A DNA stretch of 64,000 bases from Lethocerus indicus. Taxonomy: Eukaryota; Arthropoda; Insecta; Hemiptera; Belostomatidae. Where the stretch lies: contig JACDQD010000004.1 of assembly GCA_019843655.1 (NCBI GenBank), positions 26,423,872 through 26,487,871 of the forward strand, in the 5' to 3' direction. This document shows, in pieces, positions 51,183-64,000 of this stretch. The position numbers and the translations under genes are program-made. A model generated the notes under the pieces. That model saw only the letters and a list, made by a program, of their open reading frames with translations, had not been told where the DNA came from and did not search any database. Each line of letters begins with the position of its first letter. Within the stretch, counting starts at the first letter, position 1.

Positions 51183-51328
51183 GTAAAATCGTTCACGCCC
51201 CATCCCTATGTTTCTAACCGCACGATCAATTTCGATTTTAAAATCCCGTTCGTTAATGAATTTGCAGCTTACATTCAAAACTATCCCATCACTCCAATCC
51301 GTTGATTCGACAGCTCTCCTCGCATCGC
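51183..51328 (-). CDS. Candidate internal exon, minus strand
   Basis: On the minus strand one frame is open for 48 codons with natural-looking residues, including FINERDFKIEIDRAVRNIG, and meets a good donor TTTTAC|GTAAGTAT. The acceptor is uncertain: TTTCAGTAAG offers two AGs, and only the inner one avoids an in-frame TAA. The other two frames contain stops. Protein not recognised. Confidence 0.25.
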
Positions 51329-54300
51329 CTTACTGAAACTCCCTAGCGCCGCTTTAGGAGGAAATTACCACTTGATTTCCACACTATCTAAAAAATAAAT
51401 TAACTCAATGATTCACCGGTAGTGTAATTACTCGAGAAAAATATTGGAGTGTCCTCTTCCTTGTCATTTCATTTTTGCAGCGATTGTCCCAGGTAAATAG
51501 AGGAAAGGGATTTTTCCACCGGTAGACTCCATGATATATGCACCGTAATGATGGGCGAGGCAATAAATTACTCCAAGATAAAACACCGATTGCTGGAGGC
51601 GAGTAGGTCGCGGACAAATTAATCGGTCTGGGTATGATTAATTGTCCTAATCAGGATAAACGAGTGCAGCTCGCTCCACGGTCTACCCGGCACCCGCCGA
51701 ACAAAGAGAAGACCGAAAATAGTCGTTTGAAACTATGTTTTACCCTTTTTTTACCCATTACAACCAACTACAACTCGCAAGGCAATTGATATTCCCTAAT
51801 ATATGTGTCTTGCGATAATATAAATTTCATTTATACCTGTTGCGGTGGCTTCGCGAATCCCCAAGAACGGATTAGGGGATTCTCGGTCTTGTGGCCCTGA
51901 TTCGGATCTATGTGAGACCGGTTTCGGCTTCTCGCTATCGTCAGTAGCATGCACCCCATATGTCCGCCATCAGATCCAGGTTTAGGAAGATATCGCGTGA
52001 ACAGCAACGGCTTCATCTGAAGCGCCTAACTGCCTACTAGCTAATTCCGCTATGTAAGCATTATTACAAAAAATAAATGTACTAATATAACAGAGTCATT
52101 TCTTATGATTTACAAGAATTATTGATATTACTTAAAAATTCTATAATCTGCAGAAATACTATTACATATGGATGAATATATTATTACTGTAGGGTATCTA
52201 TGTATATACCCCGTTTCCATCTTTCAACATGTGGAACCGGTCGAGTTGTTTTTTTCCTCTCGTTGGTTAGTTGCGTGAAGATGTATAAGTCGTTCGCTGT
52301 TATCGGACGTTCGGCCCGGAGATTCCCAATCCGAGGGAAAATCCTTTCTGCAAAGGTCTTAAGAGCTAAGCGGCCCTCTTCGTACTTAAAGAAATAGAGC
52401 CCTTTCGATTCGAAATCTCCCCGCCCCCTTTTCTTCTTCCTACAACCAAGGGAAAGATTACACGGAAAATTACACTGCGACGTTATCCCGCCGTCCTCCT
52501 ACAATTAGATTATATAATATTTAGTTTTTCGTTGCAATCTGTGATTTAAATAAACATCCTGTATCATCCCGAGCTAATGTAACCATTATCGGTATAACAT
52601 ATTGGTGAAATAACAAAATATATAAATACAATATTCTTATACATCGGATCAGATTGATTATAATATTTAATTCGTCTGGAATAGAACATAAAATTAAGAA
52701 ATGTTAATTATCAAATCTCGTTCCTAGTGAGTCTTTTAAATACTTTTCTTGATTATTACCTATAAAGGCAATCCGTATTATATACAAGTCACTGGACTTG
52801 AGATAAACAATTAAAGACGGAGGTCTACAATTGAATGCAATATTCAATTCCGTCAGGCCGTCAGGCAATAAAAAAAAAGATGAAACCGTGGGACAATTTT
52901 TTTTCTTCCCAGTCGAAAACCTGTTCTCGGCCGTGTTATAGAGTTGGACGGGCCGGGTGTGATGTGATGTAGCGGTGGGGGTGCGGGGCAGGGTGTAGTT
53001 GGGATATATATGAAGAAAACGCAATATCGCCGGAGCCGTCAGGATCAGTGTTCCTGGAAGCGGGTTCCTCCCTCATTCGTCCCTGGTCCCTCGCGCCCGA
53101 ACAAACTTCGCGAAATATCCTCTTTGATTTCTGCTAACCCCCCTCCCCCACGTCCCATTCCACCGCCCTATAGCAAGGCTACTTGTAAAGCAATGCGCGG
53201 CGGGAAATCAAAAATCAATTTCTAAATATCGGTAGGGGAGGGAGGAATCCTGCCTCCCGACCTGAGGGTACGTGACCACCGTGCAGATAGGCCGGCCCAA
53301 ATAACATCCTCCGCCTCCCCCGTCCTTAACGATATTAATTGTCGAGGGCTCCCTTTAGATTAAATTCCCTTTGAAATTTATAGCTGTTTTAGAAGACCGG
53401 GAACTGTGAATAAAACTTCAGCCTCAAATATTCTGCCATTTCATCGACTTCTAAATATATTTATCTATAAATCCATGTTTTAAGGGGATCATTTGGAAAT
53501 GACGTCCAATTTTTCTTTGAAACTGTTTAAACATCTTTACGCGTTTACAGTATTTCAGTTATCATTAAATTTATGTAATGACAACTGGAGATTGGGCATA
53601 TTCATATGCTGAATTATTTGCAAAATTTAACTAGTCGTAAATATTTATACATTTAAAATAATGTTTACGCTTGTATTGAAGTTTTAAGCAGTACGGAAAT
53701 AATCCCGCTAACTATGATAAATATTTTAGCGCGTCATCGCGCCAGGAAGCAAGCATTTTCTGATACGGTTTTGCGAGCATTGTTAAAAAAAAAGTGGACG
53801 CTACCTCCACCCGTCAATTTGCCCAGAGAAGTATTGGGTTTTGAATTATCCTGTTGGCGGGTCGAATGTCATCGAGTTGAGGGGGGGCCTAAGCGCTCGT
53901 TCCCGGATAATTACATTTTCGCGGCTGCAGAGAATTAAGCGCAGGGCGCGAGGTGGTGGTGAAGGGGAGGGTTGGCTCTCTCTCCTCTACTGACCGTTTA
54001 CATATTTGGCTCGATAACATACCTATCTATAGCCCATTGCATACTCTATCTAACGATAGGTCTACTATTCGCGCAAATCAATAGAATTCGGTTTACAATA
54101 GTAAACGAAGGATGCGGGAAGTATGTACGAGGGTTTAGAATATCAACATCACATACTAACAGAATACTACTGTTGTAATTTTTACATAAAATTATGTATC
54201 ACTGCAATCGCTGACTTGCAGGTTACAGTAAATGCACTCTGCATAATGCACACCCACCAATGATAATGGTACTGCATAATGTACCCACAAATGAAAGGAA

Positions 54301-54900
54301 ATCAGAGTCTCAGAAACCCCTCCCCTATCAAAGGCCCTCAGCGCGCCCGGCGCGCTCCGAAACCCTAAGGAATTAATGTGTAGTTATATGAAAATGAGAA
54401 GACAATGTTTGAAGAAAAAATGGAATGAATAAAAAAACCATCCACACTCCGTATTCAGCCGTCTTAGATACGGCACTATTACAAAGCACTTGTCGTTAAG
54501 TCTTATTAACGTCAGTGATTTTGAGTTTTGAAAGTCAAAACTCAAGTCAGTTGTGAAATTCGGCGGTCGCAAGGAACCGGTTGATTTGATAATTTAACGG
54601 TGTGAGGAGAACGGCCGGGCAATTCTTTACGCTTAGCGTGGCCTCGCAGATAACGGGAATTCATGAGCCACAATTCTGAATTTCGGATACTTGTCGTCTG
54701 TAAGTACAGGCGAAAATCTAAATTTATAGCAACGTTCGTCCACATTCAATTTCTCGAACCTTCGCAAACTAACGCTTTCGAGAATTTTGCCTTGCATTAA
54801 TTGACGCGAGGTGTAATTTACAGTCAGTTGGTTAACGTCCTAATTCCGTTTCGTTTAATATACCTTTCGCTATTTAACGTTGTCTTACTTTCATTTACAG

Positions 54901-54969
54901 TATAATGGAACTGGCTTGCAAATTTCAGAACATCATTATTCAGCCTCCACTCACTTTTTAAGCCCGAAG
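54901..54969 (+). CDS. Candidate internal exon, plus strand
   Basis: A classic acceptor (TCTTACTTTCATTTACAG) and donor (AAG|GTAAAC) bound 69 nt. Only the phase-0 frame is open, starting YNGTGLQISEHHYSAS. It has the same length and phase as the block at 47227-47295. Not recognised. Confidence 0.28.
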
Positions 54970-56279
54970 GTAAACCAGTTCCATATCGTCATTTTTATTA
55001 CTAACGGTTCGGGTTAATATAGATCACGCTGACACCTATATACATGTACCTATGTACATACACAATGTACCTTAGCCGTTAGGAAAAAGTAATTTCTGGT
55101 ACAACCTAATTATTTTCTTGAATTTCCGATATTCCTTGTCTTTTTCATAATCGAATCTTGAAATATATTAGAAAACATCGGAATGTATCGTAATGTGTTT
55201 TCTTTTCACAAATGATATCCGGTTTTTCTTCAATTCCGGTCGACTTTCGCACTAATTAGTTCAAAGTGAGTACCGGCGTGACTCGTCATCGGAGGTATGC
55301 ACTTAAGATTCTTGAGGAAAATGAAAGACTGCGGAATGTGGGGGGACTGGGAGGAATGCGTTTTAACCGTCTCTCTAGGTAGGCCTCGCCGGCGAGAACC
55401 ATTCTGTAATCCGGACCTTTTAAATAACGACTCGCCCGTTGGATCGGTCAGCGGCGCGTCATATTTCCGCCGACCGACCTAATGCCGGCGGAGGAAAGGG
55501 AAAGTTTCCTATCGGTCCCCGGACAAACTTGTTATCCTGGGGGGCGGCGGCATCCTTTTAAAAGTGATATCCCCCGCCGGATTTGGCCGGCCCGAGGTAA
55601 TGTGTTTACGGTAGACCTTTTAAAGTTTACTTTGTGCGGAGGATTGGGCCCCGGATCGATCCAGTTTACGAAAGTGGATTATCCGAATTTAACTCCGGCG
55701 ACCTCCGCTTCCTTCTCCTCGAAACCGCTTCGAATATTAAATAGGTTTCCCTTGTGTCATTGGCGTATTGGAAGGCGCTCCTATCGATTTTATACTTTTC
55801 AGAGTATTCCTCTCGGAATTTATTTCAGTTCGTATTTCGCTACTTATTTCCTTAGGATTTTTTTAGGAATAGGTCTTAGACGGGAATAAAAAAGTTGTTA
55901 AACATATATCTTGACTGCGTACCTGTCGGGAACCGCTGATTTGGATTTGAAATTTTCGAAGGTGTCGCTTCTGTTCGACCCGGTGGTTGTGGACATTATA
56001 TTCCCGTGGGCCCGAAAACAATTTCAACTTAAATATGTTGACACTACTTTAACAGAGAAGTATTGAAGCGTTCACAGCTGCAGGGAATGTCGGTTCTGTG
56101 GCTGGTATGAGATTAGTTGCAGCCGAAAGATCTCGTCCCCGCCTATCACCGGAGGTCTGGAGAACAGTCGCTTTGGAGCATTAAGCACTTATCCCGTTCT
56201 GGGCGTTCTCAAAGGGGCTCGGTGGCCGTAAGCCACGGTATCAGAAATTCCCGGCATCCGAATTAAATTCCACGCCCAG

Positions 56280-56342
56280 TTCCTGCGGGATCGACTTTTT
56301 ATTCACACGTTTGAATTATCGTACACCGTTATCGACCGGGAG
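56280..56342 (+). CDS. Weak candidate internal exon, plus strand
   Basis: CACGCCCAG precedes and GGGAG|GTGAGAAC follows 63 nt open in phase 0 (starting FLRDRLFIHTFELSY). The donor is good, but the acceptor lacks a real pyrimidine tract. Not recognised. Confidence 0.15.
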
Positions 56343-59300
56343 GTGAGAACAACGCGCCTCTCCATGTTCGAATCATGGGAATTCGCGGGATAATTACAAA
56401 TTCATTTTTTTAAGTCCCACCTAAAATTTGTATTGATTTTCATTGATGATACTCCAGCTCCAGCACTTACTAGATAGTGAGGAAATCATGTGGCCTTTTC
56501 CTCTTGAAGCGGGATTTTCAGGAAGGTGACGCGAGGAGATTGTCGAATCGAAGGATAGGATAATAATTAAATTTATTATTAGTTTTGTAAAAACAAGGGG
56601 TAAGTATGTGACAATCTCTTTGATCAGGCGTATGAACGCACTACAGAAGTGGCCTAAAAGTAATAATTTACTTTCTTCAATAAATCACATTAATAGCCGG
56701 CGCATTTGTGTCGACTGGGGAAGCAATAGAGGTTGGCTGAGGGGGAGCGAGATGGAGCGCGACCGTCGGCCCAACCCCTCCTTTACTTTTACAACCCTCC
56801 GGTAAAATATTGCCAGAGATTGATTCTGTCTCCGCCCCGCCTCAAATGTTTCCCCGGCCTCTTCCCATTATTTTACTTCCCCGATATTCAAATGTTTCAT
56901 TCAAATGTAAGAACGCATTTGCAGTCCGAAACTCATCCCTTATTCCGGTCCCCTTAACGTTACAAATTACCCTGACTCTACCGTTTAATACCGAATTTTT
57001 TTAATCGTAATAAATGATTCCAGGCGGCAGGGGAATAACAAACTGTGATGACTGTTGTGACACAAGTAATTAACTTTTTGTTTAGTAAGTAGTAAAATAT
57101 CCGGGACAATATTTTCGAGCTTTCATTGGTTATATGAGTTCACCGCAGTGAGAAACAAGATTTGTTTTCACGCATTTCGTTTTTCATTCATCCCAACAAT
57201 AAATTATTTCGGAAATAAAGGATGTGGGGGATGTGGAAGTAGGGGTGTCGATGGAGGGTGTTTTGAGGGCGTAGACACCTTCCAGGAATATCTGTATTCA
57301 ATTGTATTTTCGCTTTTCATAACAGCACCCAGGATCGTGTAATATCATCGGCTAGATGTCGTCGCCAGTTCCGCGAAAGGGCGGCGTCACTCCGTATTGC
57401 CAAATTTCCAGGCGTAATAAACGGGCGAGGATATTTTTTCAACCGTTTCGTAAAACAGCGTTTGGAAACGTTTGTCGGTTGCTCGGGTCCAGGAAAACCC
57501 TGATGGAACGCGGCGTTACCGAATGTTTCGAAACGCTATCAACAGTTAGAATCAGAATGAAAATGTAATTCAGATAAAATCTAGTTCAATGATAGTTTTA
57601 TGAAAGGGATCAACAAGGTCAACCGTGAGGCAAATTTATTGCTAGGTTTGTATACGGTCGAGTTGAATACTTCTGTATCATGGGTGTTTTGGCTGATTTA
57701 AGAGATATAATAGACCTTGTTTTAGAGCGAGCTAAACGAGCTTAATGAACGCTCATAAAAACGCGGGTCAAAAATGCCAGCTATTACTACAGTGGGACAC
57801 GGTTGGAGTTAAGAGCGTGTCAACAGGTGATGTTAACGCACTAGAAAATTACGGAGCAGTAAAAACTATGGACGCATATTTATGGCGTGTACTGTAACAG
57901 TTTTATTTGTCAGACAACAAGCTGTCCTCAAAATTATTATAATCCGATTTTAATTTACACAAAGTAATTATTTATTTCCGCCTTTCAAGTGGGCTCTAGT
58001 CGTAACGTGATCGAAAGGCAATGTCCGCTTAGTCTTGATTAAATATATAATTTACATGATTATAAAATGTACACTTTGAAATTGTACACTGTATTGTTAT
58101 GTAAGTCAATTTGACAAACCAGTGAAAATAAATTAAAACATTTGATGAAACAATTAAATCAACGGTTACTTACTACTTACTAATTACGATTTTAAACGCG
58201 AGTAATTAGGTTTCCCATTCTGTTGCCCAAATTAATGAGAAAATCAATTTCAATCTGTTTGTTAACGCAGAGTTAACTCTGCTTACACAAACACACTGTA
58301 CCTGTGTGTGTGTCTGAGGTACACTGTACCTCAAATTCAATTATTCATTTGTGCCGCAGTAAGCAATCATTTATTTTTCAATTGTCCATCATGAAACGAA
58401 AACAAAATGAAAATGGGCCAAAACAGTGATGATTACATTATCGAATAAAGCGATTTTATCTGTCGGTCGTCGTTGCATTAGGTTCTTCATAATTGTATCG
58501 TTCGGAATTAAATATACCTGCATAACTAGTAGACCATTGACAATAACTTTTTTTACCATCACAACTTGATAGTTTTTGGTTTCTTGTCATTATCTATTTC
58601 GTAACAGTTACAGTGTAATATGCGCTACACCGGTAAGTGACATTACAAATAGGATGCTGTCAACCAGATGGACAGCTGATATACAAAACCCACCGCACAT
58701 TATTTAAATAATTAAGTAATAATCGATACCGCCGATAAAATATAATTAGCAGCAGTTATTGAGTTTGGGGTGGAATATATGAAGATAATTTTGGTGCAAC
58801 GTGGTTACTTGGAGTTACTAAGGGTCAGATAAAATTGAAACGAGGGTAGAATATAGCGGAGAACCTTTGGACGGAAATATTAGAAATTGCTATTAATACT
58901 AGTATTTTCCCCTTATTAGCCCCGTCTGATAAGGGGAAATGTTATATAAAAACCACCCCAACCCAAACCCTTCAACCCCCCTTAATAGAGAAGCGGATAT
59001 TGACCGGGCAACAATTATGTCTTCCGCTCTATTAGCGAGTTCCAATTACAGGGGGGCATTATCCGCGGGGTATTGTGGAGATATCGGAGACAGGGGCCGA
59101 GTTTAATGTTATTAAAGACTGCGTTAATTTCCGACTGAGGGGTATTATGTAATTGTTCAAAGTTGGAGGAGGCCACGGGGGGGGGAGCTCATTAAATTAG
59201 AGGCGGAGTGACCCGGGGAATGTTAGGTTCGACTGCTCGCTTGGCTCGTGATCGATAGCCGCCCTTCCTCAACCACCCCCGCACCACCCTCCATTCCTCT

Positions 59301-60634
59301 TTTGTTCTCACCGACGCTTTTTCCTCCGTTTTATTGAATTGGCCTCGCCCCACCGGAAACGCCGTTTGAAGTCGTCCGTCTTCCGGATCTTCCCCGAACG
59401 CGGCTAATAAGGTTTACGCTTCCGCCGAGTACCGCGTCGGTTTCGGCGAATCGTACCGAAGTTTCTGCGCCAAGTTTCCATTTTTCATGCTAAGAACAAA
59501 ACGACGCGCGATCTATTTTATCAATTTATGTCTCAATTTATATTTATATCCTGAAAATATCGTGAGAAGTTGAACGATAGGCAGTCGTTCCAACCGAAAA
59601 CCTGAACAAATAGTTTCTTTCCCTGCTAAAGGAGGCAGACGAGGGAAATTAGTGAGTCTGGAATTGATTGGACAGCGCCGGGTGTCGGGTCCAGTGATAA
59701 GAGAAGAATTGCCCTAAATAGGGCAACCCTAAGGGTGACCTGTGGTGATCATGCAAATGTAATGAAACGTAGACCTTTCTATCAGCTTAACTGTGAACCA
59801 CTGTGCACCGACTCTTTTATAATTCCGGATGGAGATGTCCTAGGGGACCGCAAGTAATATTAACCTGGAGGTCAACAGTTACAAATCGAATTGGACATGT
59901 ATCCTTATTAGAAAAGGAATTTTGGTTTTAAACTATGAATTACACATACCAATAATGGCAGTACTTAATACAAGGTATGCAATGAAGAAGGTACCAGAGC
60001 CAGAGGACTGATGGGAGGGGCGGTTCTACAAGATTTTCAGTCTTTCAAAACTCATAATGTAATTGATCATTTAAAGTAATATGATTTCTTAATACTATGA
60101 TTCACGAAAACATGGAATATTTTTCAATGTGCCAAAATTGCATTCACCGTGAAATATTCTCACCTCACGAACTGTATAAACTGATAGGGCTCACGTCTGT
60201 CTCAATGCTCAATCATGTGCTATTATTGAACATTGTTATGTTGATGAAGATCAATCACTTGGTATTGGACGTTTGCATTGGTTAAATACGCGTTACTGAG
60301 AATTAATAGTACAGACAATAATGGCGATCACAACTATCAATAATTGTTACAAATAGTTGTCCAAAGTTAACTGTGACACGACTAGAGAGATTGGAAACTT
60401 ATTTCACAGGTTCTACTTATGAAAACATTCAATTTTAATTCAATATACAATCTCATTATTCCTTTCAGTTTCCTTAATTTGAGCGTGATTGGACCGACTT
60501 GAAATTAGAAGACTGATACAACTGAGAATCTTTTGACGTGACAAATCACGAATATCTTTCCCCGAGCGCTTATATTCCTAAATCGAATGGAAACGGTGAG
60601 TAATATGCTTGGGAGGAGAAAAAGCTCGGTTCGT

Positions 60635-60659
60635 GCCATAAATAATGAAAGATGACAGT
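60635..60659 (+). repeat. Copy 2 of the 25-bp duplicated element
   Basis: Identical to 50265-50289 except for one base (G for T at position 17). Like copy 1, it is followed by a pyrimidine-rich stretch, here ending at CCTATTCGAG (60708) without a consensus acceptor. Confidence 0.6.
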
Positions 60660-62865
60660 TGCAACATTCTACCCTCCTCCCTTTATCCTCCTTTCCTATT
60701 CGAGTTCGCATAATCCTTCTCTAAGATATTCCAAAAGGATATCTCGTTTTATAAGTTTGTTTTATCAATATTAACTGTTGTAATATTTATTTAAAAATTA
60801 ACCCGAATGCACTGAGTACGTACTGATATAAAATTCATTGAGCTGATAAGTACTAAGTAAGGAGATCCTCCACGACTATACCAAATATTCATACATAACA
60901 TAAAAAATAGTAATAAAAATCTGAATGATTCTGTCAGGCAATATTTAATTAAATGGAGTGATCCATAAATTTGTACCGATTGCGAAACCAATAGTGAAAT
61001 GTTTATGTTTGTGAGAAAGATTGTAAATTCAAAAGGGCCAATAATCTCAAAATGCCCGGAATCGTTTCGAAAACATTCATTAGGCTTCTTGTAGTAGTAC
61101 ATTTGGCGTCACGCTAGGCTGAAGCTGAAGTGCGGGACGCAATTAATGATAATAGCCGACGATTGGATCAGGTAATATAAAGGTATGGATTGGCCTGTTA
61201 ATTGCGGTTTGGTGTGGCGGTGGGCCGGGATTAGCAATCTCTTTTGGAGCCGACCGGACAAAAGAAATGGGTTTCGGGATCGGGCTCACTGGCTAGGGGC
61301 CCTCAATTCCTACTAACGGCGGAAGACATTATTAATTGCCGGCCCCCGAACAGAACAAAGACTGAATTGTGTTACACGAATTTTGTACCTTGTTTTGTTG
61401 CCTCGTATACAACGGATTTCTCATCACGCTACTCTACCTCGTTCGAGTTTAACCAGTTATAAAGTTTTGGAGTATTTTCACCACTGTTTCCACCGTATCG
61501 GTTTGTCTTCCCTATATCGTTCGATTAAAATATCCGTTGATTTAATTCGGTTTTAATTTTAAGTAGCAGAAAATGTATGTATAAAGCCCAATTCAATTTT
61601 GTTGTCATAAAGTTTCTTGTACTCGAATCGCGAATAAATAATTAACATAACGCAACAATATTCTGTTCCCTTTTTCGAAAAATCAAAAGATTACCATTAT
61701 TTTTCGGCATGAATGATAGTACCGATTAACATTTATGTGTGTATTATACGTATGTACAATACACTGTCTATATATATTTTACGTGTGTACGTATTACGAC
61801 GATAGTTTGAAAGAGGATAGAAAACATTTTGCAAATAGCTTGGCTAAAGTAAGTAACAAGACGCGGGAATGTATGCAATAAAGCCCACTTACGGAGATAG
61901 TAGAATATAATGGTCGTCCCTGGGAGCAAATATGAAGGAGCAAAACGACGTTTCCTTGTATTATGTTGGTTTCTTTATATATAAGGGTGGAATCACGCTC
62001 AGCCTCGAGGTCGTTGAACCGATTTTAAAAATTCCCATTCCGAATCGAAGATCCAATAATGGTTTAACTATGCAAGTTTGACTTACAGTTTCTAATTAGC
62101 GGGGTTGACAACGTACCACATCAGAGGAGAGTAGTCAAGTGCTTTATGCTAATGGGTACTTGGAAAATTAAATGGTCCATTAGTGCAATTGGCGGTTCTG
62201 TAGCTTAATTAGTTCCCGGAAGCATCAGCCAGTTTTATAGGAGTTAAATAGAACATGATAACCGTATTATGACTGAGCCTTCTGAACTGCTTGCGCACAT
62301 TCGGGCCACAGCTAGGCACCACCGAGCTCCATTCAATCCCAATTTCCCCTTGTAATTTTGTTAAATCTTCTTCTATTCTACTAATGAAAACATTTATAAT
62401 TGTTGTAATTTCGCAATTTTAATACCCATAATTTTCTATGGGGACATTATTTATGACTACAAGTATAAAACATAATTTATGTTGTCTCATTAATAATGAA
62501 CCGAATACAAACATAAAATATTCATGGGGACAACGTATTACAGTCACTCTAGCGATGCTTTATTCACACGTCGGTATTAATTATAACCAATATAGCACAA
62601 TTACACGCATTATAATAGATTTCATTTCATTTTGGAACAGTCAATTGACAACATTTATATACCCTAAATAATATAATTTCTAATTGTACAACAACCAAAC
62701 TCAAAGAACTGTGGTGTTGCATTTTTTCTTCGTTTTATCTGAATGAATCATGTCGTTCTTATGTATATGTTATAATGAAAAGTATACTAAAAGGCACTGA
62801 GATGGTGGTCAATATATTCTGAATATACGTTATTTATCTGGACATAACAACTACCTGAATTTCAG

Positions 62866-62949
62866 GCTACCATTAGCTGCAGCCGCCAATGTCGTATACG
62901 ATTCAACAACCCGTGCTCCAACGGCTTTAAGCGGGTTTATCTTCTCCAA
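62866..62949 (+). CDS. Candidate exon, plus strand
   Basis: CTGAATTTCAG precedes 84 nt ending at CTCCAA|GTGAGC. Phase 0 is open for 28 codons (starting ATISCSRQCRIRF, with three cysteines). The next frame is also open (starting LPLAAAANVVYDS) but meets a stop right at the donor. Which frame is real, if either, is unclear. Confidence 0.25.
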
Positions 62950-63518
62950 GTGAGCCGAGAAAGCTCAGCGTTCTCTGAATTGAGGAAATGGTCGGGTCAG
63001 TGGCGGAAATCATATTCCTTTGTGCGGGTGTCGCGAAATACTTTTTGCTATAGTATATTTTTCTGTCAAAAGAAACAGAAAATCACCGTTCAAAATTCAG
63101 AACCGAATTATGTTAATCCGAAAATAGATATCCGATACTTCGTTTCCGTACTTTACCTAATTAAAGTAAGTTAAAATCGCAGTATGGTAGTATGCGCCTA
63201 GCGACAAATCTAGCCACGAATATTAACAGTATATGTTTCTAGGGATAGAGAAGTAGAGGGAAACATGAAATGCGTTCACGACGAGGACGAATTGAAGATT
63301 TGAGTTGTGGGAAAATCAGAAGGCTTTTGTTTTATTCAGTGGAACAGGCGGAGACAACTCGGTACTTTGCTTGACACAGTATGAACAAGAGGATATCTAA
63401 CTCGGACCATCAACGTAGGGCTGCAAATGTTCCTCAGCGCGAGCGTTTTGTCGCAAGACGTCACGACGGTGAACCCGCATACATATCCGAATGCATTCTT
63501 CTTCCGTAATTGCATTCA

Positions 63519-63719
63519 GGTCAAAAAGTACTTTTTCGACGCCAATACTAGGCTAAAAAGTGGTGTTTCGAAGCAAAAACCGTGTTCAAAGTGGTTTTTT
63601 GATCCAAAACTCGGTTAAAAAGTGGTTATTCGATGCAAAAACCAGGTTTAAAAGTGATTTTTTGACGTCAAAACAGGTTAAAAAGTGGTGTTTCGATGCA
63701 AAAATCAGGTTAAAAAGTA
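63519..63719. repeat. Degenerate minisatellite, period about 32 bp
   Basis: About six copies of a unit built on GGTTAAAAAGTGGT plus TTCGATGCAAAAACCA, with lengths of 29-34 bp. Since 32 is not a multiple of three, the two overlapping open frames (63427-63618 and 63560-63742, with FDAK and KKW motifs) are more likely repeat shadows than proteins. Confidence 0.85.
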
Positions 63720-64000
63720 TCTCACATTGGAACCACTGTTAACGAGGTATGGAATGTTAACGTAATCCGGGAACATTTTTGAAATTTCACATCTCCATTG
63801 AGTAGGGGAGAGGTCCTAGAATAAGGTTAAATTGGGTCCCACGGCGATTTGGGAGATTGGGAAATCGACTTCCATTCCTTCGGCACGTAAAGCATTCAGG
63901 AGCTATTGCAGTTGAACCATCTGCGGCGCTCTGCCGGTAGAAGATGACTCCTGGTGGGAGGTTAATCGATCTGTCGGGCGGTCTGTTTTAAAGGGTTATT
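63720..64000. other. Nothing recognised at the right edge
   Basis: No open frame or motif of note after the minisatellite. Confidence 0.5.

Noticed and set aside
55482..55889. 135-codon plus-strand open frame
   Set aside because: Lies in a GC-rich patch with another overlapping frame; no recognisable content.
58270..58332. Palindromes AGAGTTAACTCT and an IR1-like 17-nt palindrome resembling a hormone response element
   Set aside because: A perfect 8+1+8 palindrome is expected about once in 64 kb, and the half-site AGGTACA does not match the ecdysone-receptor AGGTCA.
58613..58631. Short block between TTACAG and GTAAGT
   Set aside because: Donor is strong, but a 19-nt exon with two AG choices and no consistent frame cannot be supported.
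61976..62002. TATATATAAG with a downstream TCAGC
   Set aside because: The initiator is only about 23 nt from the TATA box and no reading frame follows.

Overview
The window looks like nuclear DNA of an arthropod, most likely an insect. It is AT-rich and gene-poor, carries long dinucleotide microsatellites, and contains one gene of clear arthropod type with a TATA box, a TCAGT initiator, a tiny first exon, a GT-AG intron and an AATAAA signal. There are no operons, Shine-Dalgarno sites, rRNA, tRNA or CRISPR arrays. The species cannot be named from the sequence.

The one secure gene is on the + strand at about 39371-42015. It encodes a secreted Ala/Pro-rich cuticle protein. Exon 1 codes only four residues, an 853-bp intron cuts the signal peptide, and a large GC-rich second exon encodes tandem AAPA(V/I) repeats. 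As given, exon 2 is broken by 15 single-base losses, nearly all in C runs inside proline codons. Adding one base at each restores one frame from signal peptide to stop (about 482 residues), so I read these as consensus errors in a real gene rather than decay.

The other 60 kb or so is mostly non-coding. Open frames of 60-185 codons exist on both strands, but none has a domain or composition I recognise. Several short blocks (about 40-150 nt) are flanked by good splice signals and stay open in at least one frame. They are listed as low-confidence candidate exons; they could be pieces of large intron-rich genes or chance. The best are 18681-18813, 21216-21299, 33905-33979, 47227-47295, 54901-54969, 62866-62949, a possible terminal exon at 50327-50474 with AATAAA just after it, and a minus-strand block at 51183-51328.

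Non-coding features of note: a roughly 94-nt miRNA-like hairpin (5848-5941); three ACCGGAAGT ETS-type sites in about 300 bp, two within a 15-bp inverted repeat (13306-13611); a 25-bp element present twice 10.4 kb apart with Hox-like and TALE-like cores (50265 and 60635); a GC-rich island (12145-12570); a 32-bp minisatellite at the right edge (63519-63719); a GGGGCA repeat able to form G-quadruplexes (48696-48751); and six long microsatellites. I found no transposase, reverse transcriptase or terminal-repeat element, and nothing that amounts to a new multi-gene system.
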